A DNA stretch of 64,000 bases. It comes from Symbiodinium natans (lineage: Eukaryota > Sar > Dinophyceae > Suessiales > Symbiodiniaceae). Every line of letters begins with the position of its first letter. Position 1 is the stretch's first letter. The notes under the pieces are model-generated. The model was given only the letters and a program-made list of their open reading frames with translations. It had not been told where the DNA came from and searched no databases. The stretch is taken from assembly GCA_905221605.1 (NCBI GenBank), contig CAJNDS010002331.1:215001-279000 (forward strand). Reading direction: 5' to 3'. Shown piece by piece: positions 56,991 through 64,000 of this stretch. The translations under genes and the position numbers were made by a program.

Positions 56991-57588
56991 GAGCATGAAG
57001 GACAGCCATTGGGACCACCGATGCGCTAAATAAGCTAACCCTGCATCTGTGCTCTTGCTTTAAACTATTTTGGTTTGAAAAAGTCATGTTGTTTATGTAA
57101 ATAACTCGGATCATTTTTCTAGCCTGCAACCTATGATTTCAAAATGAAACGGGCGGTCAGAGGTAGAAGTAGTGCAATTACATCGCTGGCCGTCAAGCTA
57201 TTCTTTACAGCTCTTAACCTGGCGGAACCAACTACGAGTACTAGTCAATAGGCTCCATTCAGCATTCGTGTTTCAAGCCATTTGATTTGAAGCCTGTTCA
57301 TAGAGATTGTCCCATCTAGCCCCTGGTCGTTGAACTTTGCTGCAATGGAGCTTGAACCACCTCTTCAAAAAGCTTGAGCTTCATGAGCTTGGCGCTAAGT
57401 TATGCATCTTCATTGGGTTCAGGAAGCAGGGTTCATGGTTCAGGGTTCTGGGTTATGGGTTTAGGGCCGTTTAGGGTTTGGGGTGTACGGTTTAGGGTGA
57501 CAGTCTGCCTCGAATAACGCTGCAGACCTATATCCAGAATCGATATTGTCAATCAGGTGTCTGTCAAGAGACTGAGTATAACCTGACG
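56991..57588. other. Unique block, low telomeric content
   Basis: One of the longest stretches without telomere-like repeats. A 35-codon ORF at 57144-57251 (MKRAVRGRSSAITSLAVKLF and on) resembles a signal-like sequence but may be chance. A CAAG/AGCTTGA direct repeat lies at 57340-57390. Confidence 0.4.
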
Positions 57589-57995
57589 TTGTGGTCATCA
57601 CCTTGGCTTGGGTTGTACGAAAAACTTTTCTGGGAGTACCACACTTGGCGGTCGCCCATACACATATGGAATGTTTGTAGATCTATAGCTATAGCTATAG
57701 ACATAGGTGGAGATATAGATATAGATATGCCTGACGCTTACATATTGTGGGATGCACTTTTTATTGAATGCCCCGAAAAAAACCGACAAAAACGCCAAAA
57801 CCAAAACAAAAGCCGAACCCCAAAGCACCCTACGGCTCCAAAGCGACCCGGCCTCCTCAACGTTGGGTTTAGGGTTTAGGGTTTGGGGTTTAGGGTTTAG
57901 GGTTTAGGGTTCAGGGTTTAGGGCTTAGGCTTTTGGGTGAGTTTCCCCGGCTTTAGGGTTCAGGTGGTTTGGGGTAGCATCCCTAAACCCTAAAC
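57589..57995. other. Unique, ATAGATATA microsatellite, TTTAGGG tract
   Basis: (ATAGCT)/(ATAGAT)n at 57680-57728; TTTAGGG at 57865-57930. Open frames crossing the microsatellite are not called. Confidence 0.5.
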
Positions 57996-58275
57996 CCTGA
58001 ACCCCCACACCCTACACCCTGAACCCTGCACCCGAAACCCAAGCCCGAAACCCGAAACCCTGAATCCCCAAACCCTGAACCCTGAACCCTGCACCCGAAA
58101 CCCCAAGCCCGAAACCCGAAACCCTGAACCCCCAAACCCTGAACCCTGAACCCTGCACCCGAAACCCCAAGCCCGAAACTCGAAACCCTGAACCCCCAAA
58201 CCCTGAACCCTGAACCCTGCACCCGAAACCCCAAGCCCGAAACCCTAAACCCTGAACCCTAAACCCTAAACCCGA
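57996..58275 (-). repeat. 63-bp higher-order telomeric repeat
   Basis: A super-unit of nine heptamer variants (CCCTGAA, CCCTGCA, CCCGAAA, CCCCAAG, CCCGAAA...) is repeated about four times; the CCCTGCACCCGAAAC word recurs at roughly 58026, 58088, 58154 and 58217. It encodes a Gly-Phe-Arg-Val-like repeat on the minus strand only as a by-product. Confidence 0.92.
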
Positions 58276-58491
58276 AACCCCACCCTTCGGGCGCTCGGCC
58301 CCACCGTTGTTTCGTCGAGTGTGCTCTCAGACGCGATCTCTGTTTTTCCTGAAGACGAGCAACGAAAGCCCTAGGGTTAGGGATTAGGGCGGTTTAGCGC
58401 GTTGGGCCCTGGGGACTAGACCCTAACCCTCCCCCTTCAGCCTGATAGCCTCCTCGCCCTGAAGCCTGTCAGCCTCACAGCAAAGAGCAGC

Positions 58492-58680
58492 CCTAAACCC
58501 TGAACCCTGAACCCTAAACCCTAAACCCTAAACCCTAAACCCTAAACCCTAAACCCTAAACCCTAAACCCTAAACCCTAAACCCTGAACCCTAAACCCTA
58601 AACCCTAAACCCTAAACCCTAACCCTAAACCCTAAACCCTAAACCCTAAACCCTAAACCCTAAACCCTAAACCCTAAACC
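58492..58680 (-). repeat. (CCCTAAA)27 tract
   Basis: About 27 units, longest C-rich run. 58276-58491 before it is unique. Confidence 0.97.
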
Positions 58681-58784
58681 GAACATTTGGGGAAGGCAGG
58701 GCGTAGCTTGCGGAATGTCCTAGCCTCTCCGTGTACACAAGCAGTTTAGGAATCAGAGCTTCGGGCTGAGGGATTTTGTATTCG

Positions 58785-58968
58785 AGGTTTAGGGTTTAGG
58801 GTTTAGGGTTTAGGGTTTAAGGTTTAGGGTTTAGGGTTTAGGGTTTCGGGCTTAGGGTTTAGGATTTAGGATTTTAGGGTGTAGGGTTTAGGGTTTAGGG
58901 TTTAGGGTTTAGGATTTTAGGGTTTAGGGTTTAGGGTTTAGGGTTCAGGGTTTAGGGTTTAGGGTGCC
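58785..58968 (+). repeat. TTTAGGG tract
   Basis: About 25 units with ATTTTAGGG slippage variants. With 58492-58680 it brackets the 100-bp island 58681-58784. Confidence 0.95.
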
Positions 58969-59344
58969 TCACCTGTCCTAGCCCCAGAGCCCGAAGCCCT
59001 AAATCTTCAAGTCTAAGCAAGCTGAGCGCGACCGAGCCCGAAACCCTGCATCCTACAACCCCAAACAAAACAATCGGAAGCGAACGAAACCTCGGACTCT
59101 GGACCCTAAGACCCAAACTCTATACCCTAAACCCTACACCCCAACGCTATGCCCCAAACCTGCAACCCCAGGAGTCGCGCAATGGCCTTCGGTAGTCCCC
59201 ATCCGCTTTGCCGGAACAGGACGTCCAACCTCTGCAATTTGGGGCTCCAGGCGTGGGGATTGCCCTAAACCCTAAACCCTAAACCCTAAACCCTAAACCC
59301 TAAACCCGCCCCCGCACTCACCAGTCTTTAGGCGGTCAAGGGGG
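58969..59344. other. Unique DNA and CCCTAAA tract
   Basis: Degenerate to 59165; CCCTAAA at 59263-59307. No gene is called. Confidence 0.5.
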
Positions 59345-59775
59345 ATATAGCAAGTGTCCCACGTGACCCCAAGCGACCCCAAGTGTGCCCCAAGTGCTCC
59401 CCAGTGTTCTAAGCGATCCAAGTGTCCAAGGGGCCCAATCGGCCCAACGACCCACGTGACGCCAAGGTCAAAGTGTCACAACGTGACCGAAGTGACCAAA
59501 AGTGTCCCAAGTGAACCTTGTCGGTGAAAGTGATCCGACTGTGCCAAGTGACCCAGGTGACCCGAGTGAATGAAGTGTCCCCAGTGACCCAAGCGACGCA
59601 AAAGCTCCCAGTGCCAAGTACCCCAAGCGACCCAAGCGACATGAGTGTCGCAAGTGACGCAACTGATGCGAGCAACCCAAGAATTCCCAGTTCTCCCACA
59701 AATTTCAAGTGTCCCAAGTCTGACCCCAAGTGACCCAAGTGTCCCAAGTGCTCCAAGCGACCATGTGACCCAACT
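59345..59775. repeat. CAAGTGACC/CAAGTGTCC minisatellite
   Basis: About 430 bp of nine-base units CAAGTGACC, CAAGTGTCC and CAAGCGACC with irregular spacers. The minus strand encodes a LGHLGSLGTLG-type repeat in all frames because the unit is a multiple of three; I regard this as repeat-derived, although a real Leu/Gly repeat protein is not excluded. Confidence 0.85.
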
Positions 59776-60060
59776 CATAGGTGGCTTCAATAAAGAGCTT
59801 CATATCAAGTTCGTCTAAGCCACCTCGCATCAAGAGGACATGTCGTTGACTCCATGAGAGTTGTAAGTGGGCGGTCTTGGGGTGGGTCGGTCTGCAGACT
59901 AACGCGCGCTCACAAAGAGGGTTTAGCTTTTGGGTTTAGGGTGCCCCCTCATTGCATACTGAAGCAATGTCGGTCCTGGGGCAACCCATCGCGCATGAGC
60001 ACGCCCATGCGCAGCGCAACCTACACGGCACATAGTTCGTGGCCGTCTCAGGGGAGCTCC
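59776..60060. other. Unique DNA
   Basis: Shares GCAGACTNANGCGCGCTCACA with 54021. No gene is called. Confidence 0.45.
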
Positions 60061-60171
60061 TATACTTACTTCTCCAATAACCAAAGGGGAAGCAAAGGCT
60101 TAACTTTAATATTCCTACTAAATAAGGAAGCCCAAAAAGTTTAAAGTTCAAGTAAAGGCGAAGTAGGTATA
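60061..60171. mobile_element. MITE family J, complete copy
   Basis: 111 bp with inverse ends TATACTTACTTC and GAAGTAGGTATA. Internal GGCTTAACTTTAATATTCCT and ATAAGGAAGCCC are shared with 1327-1414. Confidence 0.72.
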
Positions 60172-60284
60172 CGAGCAAGCAGGCCAGTCCTCGCGCTGCC
60201 CCTCCTCCAGCACTCCTACCTGCTGACTGACGCCGCCTCTCCCTGTACCTCTTGCCCACCGTGACATCCCCTACTCAGACAGAG

Positions 60285-60345
60285 GGTTTAGGGTTTAGGG
60301 TTTAGGGTTTGGGGTTTGGGGTTTAGGGTTTAGGGTTTAGGGTTT
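60285..60345 (+). repeat. TTTAGGG tract
   Basis: About nine units. 60172-60284 and 60346-60500 are unique GC-rich islands with no firm gene. Confidence 0.94.
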
Positions 60346-60611
60346 ACAGGAAGTGCAAAGCACGAGAGACGAGGCCCTGAGACTCGGCACGGAGATTGAC
60401 CCCAGACCCTCCCAGGGGCTGTCCCGCGCTGGCGCTAGCCGTGACGACGGACTCTGTCGTTCAGAATGAGCAAGTCGTGAGGCACTAACCCTAAATCCTA
60501 AACCCTAAACCCTGCAGAGACAACGGTCTCCGAAGTCGACTGCACCAAACTTGGCCGAAAGCTAGCAAACTCCCTCTTTCAGCTGTGCCTCTGCCGGCAC
60601 AAGGTGGATAG

Positions 60612-60722
60612 GTGGATGCCCTGTCCCTGAGGGCTCTTTCTGCTGAGCGTCGTGTGGATCTGCCAGAACAGCTTCTGTGCTCACGTCCCAACATCTTCAA
60701 GATCCCTTCAGAGTACCCTAGG
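60612..60722 (+). CDS. Likely exon, unknown protein
   Basis: Plus strand reads VDALSLRALSAERRVDLPEQ then LLCSRPNIFKIPSEYPR, with GC-biased third positions, after a GGATAG that may be an acceptor and a pyrimidine-rich CCCTCTTTCAG further up. It ends at a telomere-like tract. The minus strand is also open (Arg/Ser-rich) but reads less like a protein. Confidence 0.4.
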
Positions 60723-61041
60723 GTTGAGGGTTTAGGGTTTAGGGTTTACTTAAAATTAAAGGACCGGATAACCCCACATGCAAAGTTTTCCATTCAGAAA
60801 GAGTAGAGAAGTGAGAGTGAGAGAGCGATGGAGTGAGTGTGTGGCCAGTGTGAGTGCGTGAGTGTGAGTGTGTGTGCGGGAGTGCGAGTGCGAAACCGCG
60901 CGAAAGTAAAGAGTGACGCGTCAAGAATAATTGCACAAGTAACATGTGTGTCAGTCGTACATTGGTGAGGCGCGACCCCAGGTCGCAGAACCAATGTAGC
61001 TGCCGATCTTTGTTAAATGAAGGGGCGACGCTAGTCGCCGA
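60723..61041. other. Unique DNA with (GTGAGTGTGAGTGC)n
   Basis: A GAGTG/GTGTGAGTGCG minisatellite spans 60805-60895. The rest is unique. Confidence 0.55.
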
Positions 61042-61233
61042 GTGCGTCTCCTGAGCAAGCGCTTGATCTCCTTCCCAATCCGGGTCGGCAGATACAGCGA
61101 GTGTCGGCGGTGCAAGGCCGCCTTTCCGCCCATGCGGGGAGATCATCTGTACCTGCACGGCCGACATCTAAGCACTCATACTCCACTCGCGTGGGATGCT
61201 GGCACTGATCAAGGTAGCTACCCGTCGAAATAG
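61042..61233 (+). CDS. Possible exon with Cys pair
   Basis: Plus strand is open for 63 codons (SFPIRVGRYSECRRCKAAFP and PMRGDHLYLHGRHL), with CRRC suggesting metal binding. CTTCCCAATCCGGGTCG recurs at 61656, so this region and that one are related. Two minus frames are also open, so confidence is low. Confidence 0.3.
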   Translation: MRLLSKRLISFPIRVGRYSECRRCKAAFPPMRGDHLYLHGRHLSTHTPLAWDAGTDQGSYPSK

Positions 61234-61384
61234 TTCTCGGAGCCGCGCAATCCGCAATTGAACTCGACGTTGGAAGACCTGAGGCCGTCACCGGGTGGTT
61301 TGCCTGGTGTTGGGTGTTGTCGTTGATGAAGCCCTGGAGCACTATTATCTATTAACTTATCTTAAACCCGAAGCTCCTAGCGAC

Positions 61385-61404
61385 AGCAACTCTCTCTTTC
61401 TCTA

Positions 61405-61463
<59 letters not shown>

Positions 61464-61475
61464 GTATCTCTTCAT
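61385..61475 (+). repeat. (TC)n microsatellite
   Basis: About 80 bp of TC/TCTC with minor interruptions. Confidence 0.96.
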
Positions 61476-61727
61476 CTCTTTGTGTCTGCTCTGTCCAGAA
61501 GCACACAGAAATACAGCCGCGCACTCGCACACGCAACGATGCACACGTACACACAGACACTAAGGCGACCGCCGTTTTAAATAGAGGCCGATCCGATCAG
61601 TCGCTGCTCAGGTACAAGCCCTGTACACTCACCAGAGACAGGCCGTCATCCCTCTTCCCAATCCGGGTCGAGGCGACTAGCCGGTCGTTTGAGATGATCT
61701 TAGGCGATAGGAGGTCTATCACGCTTT

Positions 61728-62222
61728 TCAGTGGGGATTTCTCTTGCGCTTCTCAGTACAAGATACGCTGGCCGGGGGGGCTTCGGCCATGAGCGGCACC
61801 GGGTCGGGCTCAGGTTGGTCGAGCGACGCTGTGGCAGCAGCAGCAGGATCGCCGCTGACGTCCGCGCTGGTGGTCCCTGCGTATTCCAGCGCATCTGCTG
61901 CAGCTCGGAGCGCCCGGACCTTGCTGCCCACATCGTTGAAGTTCGTGTCCTCCGGCGGTGACATCGTTCGTGCTCGTGCAGCCAACTGAAGAAAACTCAC
62001 CGTGATCATGAGGTACTCTTGCCTGTCAGTCACGGGGGCCCGAGCACCATGTTCCTTTGTCAGCTGTCGGCGCAGAACATTCGGTGCAACGATCTCCGCG
62101 AGGTGTCGCTGGTCGTGCTGGTCGAGATCTCTCATGGCAACGGAGAATTCGTCGATGACATCGTGATTGCCCTGTGCGCCAGTCATGCTTCCGAGCAACG
62201 AATCTGGAAGATTCCTGGACAT
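61728..62222 (-). CDS. 164-aa ORF, unknown soluble protein
   Basis: ATG at 62222, stop at 61728. The first 105 residues look like a helical, charged domain (MSRNLPDSLLGSMTGAQGNH, HLAEIVAPNVLRRQLTKEHG, EYLMITVSFLQLAARARTM, DVGSKVRALRAAADALEYAG). The end is low-complexity Ala/Pro/Glu followed by a basic tail (EKRKRNP) that could be nuclear-targeting. The frame is open 88 codons further upstream into the 95-bp repeat array, but that part is repeat sequence; I choose the first ATG clear of it. It lies 130 bp from the array. No family recognised. Codon use is moderately GC-rich. Confidence 0.5.
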   Translation of the reverse strand: MSRNLPDSLLGSMTGAQGNHDVIDEFSVAMRDLDQHDQRHLAEIVAPNVLRRQLTKEHGARAPVTDRQEYLMITVSFLQLAARARTMSPPEDTNFNDVGSKVRALRAAADALEYAGTTSADVSGDPAAAATASLDQPEPDPVPLMAEAPPASVSCTEKRKRNPH

Positions 62223-62353
62223 GGCGTCGAAGCATTCAATAACAAATATATTCTTTGCGTATACAGTGTGACCACGTTTCTGAGCCCAGAGCTGCTGATG
62301 CGCATGCAAACTGAAGCAAGAAGCACAGCCGTAAGCTCTTGTGTTTGCAAAGT

Positions 62354-63490
62354 CGCGGGCATGTCTCGGCAAGTGTCCAGGGCCTCTAAGTACCGCGCCT
62401 GTCAGCACAAACGATGCATGTGTCGCGCCTGCCAGCGTTTGGCGAGCCCCCCGGGGGCTCGCCAAACGCTGGCAGGCGCGACGCATGCATCGTTTGTGCT
62501 GGCAGGCGCGGTACTTAGGGCCCCTGGACCTTTGCCGCGCGCGCGCTGGGGGCTCGCCAAACGCTGGCAGGCGCGACGCATGCGTCGTTTGTGCTGACAG
62601 GCGCGGTACTTAGAGGCCCTGGACACTTGCCGAGCGCGCGCTGGGGGGCTCGCCAAACGCTGGCAGGCGCGACACATGCGTCGTTTGTGCTGGCAGGCGC
62701 GGTACTTAGGGCCCCTGGACCTTTGCCGCACGCGCGCGCTGGGGGGCTCGCCAAACGCTGGCAGGCGCGACACGTGCGTCGTTTGTGCTGACAGGCGCGG
62801 TACTTAGAGGCCCTGGACCCTTTCCGAGCGCGCGCTGGGGGGCTCGCCAAACGCTGGCAGGCGCGACACATGCGTCGTTTGTGCTGGCAGGCGCGGTACT
62901 TAGGGCCCCTGGACCTTTGTACTTAGAGGCCCTGGACCCTTGCCGAGCGCGCGCTGGGGGGCTCGCCAAACGCTGGCAGGTGCGACACATGCGTCGTTTG
63001 TGCTGACAGGCGCGGTAGTTAGAGGCCCTGGACCCTTGCCGAGCGCGCGCTCGGCAACGGTCTAGGGCCTCTAAGTACCGCGCCTGTCAGCACAAACGAC
63101 ACATGTGTCGCGCCTGCCAGCGTTTGACGAGCCCCCCAGCGCGCGCTCGGCAACGGTCCAGGGCCTCTAAGTACCGCGCCTGTCAGCACAAACGATGCAT
63201 GTGTCGCGCCTGCCAGCGTTTGGCGAGCCCCCCAGCGCGCTCGGCAAGGGTCCAGGGCCTCTAAGTACGCGCCTGTCAGCACAAACGACGCATGTGTCGC
63301 GCCTGCCAGCGTTTGGCGAGCCCCCCAGCGCGCGCTCGGCAACGGTCCAGGGCCTCTAAGTACCGCGCCTGCCAGCACAAACGACGCATGTGTCGCGCCT
63401 GCCAGCGTTTGGCGAGCCCCCCAGAGCGCGCTCGGCAAGGGTCCAGGCCCCTAAGTACCGCGCTTGTCAGCACAAACGACGCATGCGGCG
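62354..63490. repeat. 95-bp repeat array with two inversions
   Basis: About 11 units of 93-100 bp. Each has CTCGCCAAACGCTGGCAGGC, GCATGCGTCGTTTGTGCTG, GGCGCGGTACTTAGAGGCCC and a GAGCGCGCGCT linker. Orientation is plus to 62453, inverted 62454-63047, plus again 63048-63490. The switch at 62453 is a palindrome with arms of about 90 bp; that at 63048 is a 22-bp perfect palindrome TTGCCGAGCGCGCGCTCGGC-AA. Translated, a unit gives KYRACQHKRRMCRACQRLAS, but frames break between units. Confidence 0.93.
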
Positions 63491-63800
63491 CGCGCGCGCG
63501 CGCGCCTGATGTTGTGCAGTATGGTGTTATGTGTGCATGAGGCGTGATGTGTATGTATGATGTAGTGCGTGATGGAGCTATGTGGCGCATCAGGTGCGTG
63601 ATGCGTGATGTAGTACGTGCCTGATGTTGTGTGGCGCATGAAGTGCGTGTGTGCGTGATGTGATGCGTGATGTGCGTGATGTGCGTGATGTGCGTGATGT
63701 GCGTGATGTAGAAGGAGGAAGGAGGAGGAGGAGGAGAAGGAGGAGGAGGAAGGAAGGAAGGAGGAGGAGGAAGAGGAAGAGGAAGAGGAAGAGGCCAAAA
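63491..63800. repeat. GCGTGATGT and GGA/GAA simple repeats
   Basis: (GC)n at 63488-63505, (GTGCGTGAT)n at 63560-63708, then a purine-only GGAGGAGGAAGGAA strand at 63711-63795. Frames across it are artefacts. Confidence 0.93.
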
Positions 63801-64000
63801 GTAAGAACCCCACACAAAGATGTGGGGAACTAGCCACCCCTGCACTTTCGAGAAAACCCTACCCCCTAAACCCAGCGAAGCCTCTGCATCTGCTGCGTCT
63901 GAGGCCAAAGAGGGTCTAGAATCATCCGAAGAGCTGGAAGCCTCGGCGGGCACTGGGTCGGATGTAGTTCAGGGGTTTAGGGTTTAGGGTTTTGGGCTTA
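63801..64000. other. Unique end with possible minus/plus exon
   Basis: 63850-63965 is open on both strands (minus: SSSDDSRPSLASDAADAEAS). TTTAGGG starts again at 63974 and runs to the window edge. Confidence 0.4.

Noticed and set aside
57983-58234. Gly-Phe-Arg-Val repeat protein on the minus strand
   Set aside because: Product of a 63-bp higher-order telomeric repeat whose length is a multiple of three.
59409-59790. Leu-Gly-His-Leu repeat protein
   Set aside because: The nine-base CAAGTGACC minisatellite keeps three minus frames open; no sign that one frame is favoured.
62354-63490. CRISPR array
   Set aside because: Units are contiguous 95-bp repeats without unique spacers, in both orientations, in a eukaryotic context.
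63276-63953. 225-codon minus-strand frame
   Set aside because: Crosses a purine-only tract, a GCGTGATGT repeat and the 95-bp array; composition is repeat-driven.

Overview
This window is eukaryotic nuclear DNA dominated by seven-base telomere-type repeats. TTTAGGG appears on the given strand, or CCCTAAA when inverted, in more than 100 tracts of about 3 to 60 units, with variants such as TTGAGGG, TTCAGGG, TTAGGGC and CCCTAGA. By eye these tracts make up roughly a third of the sequence. Between them lie unique islands of about 50-300 bp, short fold-back (MITE-like) elements, minisatellites, AT-rich microsatellites and a few longer reading frames. There are no bacterial operons, rRNA genes or CRISPR arrays. 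TTTAGGG is the telomere unit of plants, dinoflagellates and some other algae and alveolates. GC-rich third codon positions in the best exon-like islands and a very repetitive, intron-rich layout fit a dinoflagellate-like protist best. This is inference: I found no convincing dinoflagellate spliced-leader sequence.

Layout. 0-20 kb: telomere-like tracts alternate with islands, several of which read as exon-sized open frames, the strongest on the minus strand (1.5, 9.9, 10.7, 12.2, 18.1 and 19.8 kb). Five of six copies of MITE family A lie here. 20-23 kb: a degraded minus-strand coding region, a TTTGAAA-rich minisatellite, an 844-bp pogo-like non-autonomous transposon holding a tandem array of palindromes, and a possible copia reverse-transcriptase remnant. 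23-30 kb: repeats and MITEs, a proline-rich minus-strand ORF at 27.5 kb, a 410-bp AT-rich block and a 620-bp degenerate TTTTAGGG field. 30.6-32.06 kb: the longest ORF (414 aa from ATG, minus), isolated from telomeric repeats and bordered by several perfect hairpins; it may be an integrated foreign or viral gene. 33-43 kb: a MITE family B cluster, a duplicated multi-exon gene (36.7-37.5 and 40.2-41.4 kb) and a 1-kb array of 32-bp repeats that flips orientation twice. 44.6-45.2 and 48.6-49.9 kb: large AT microsatellites. 46-56 kb: mixed islands, with plus-strand exon-like frames at 46.2, 47.3 and 55.8-56.3 kb, and a minus-strand one at 52.6 kb. 58-64 kb: higher-order telomeric repeats, a CAAGTGACC minisatellite, a 164-aa minus-strand ORF and a 1.1-kb array of 95-bp repeats with two orientation switches.

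Two patterns matter most. First, islands are preferentially bracketed as CCCTAAA-island-TTTAGGG. This is the polarity of a telomere-capped linear fragment, and equally that of an exon between introns whose ends are complementary telomere-like repeats. Second, two paralogous segments (46.86 and 54.20 kb) differ by a CCCTAAA tract inserted in one copy only, which shows that such tracts have been added into pre-existing unique DNA. Single short open frames in these islands are weak evidence of coding because several frames are often open. The best support is peptide-level conservation between the duplicated segments at 36.8 and 40.3 kb.
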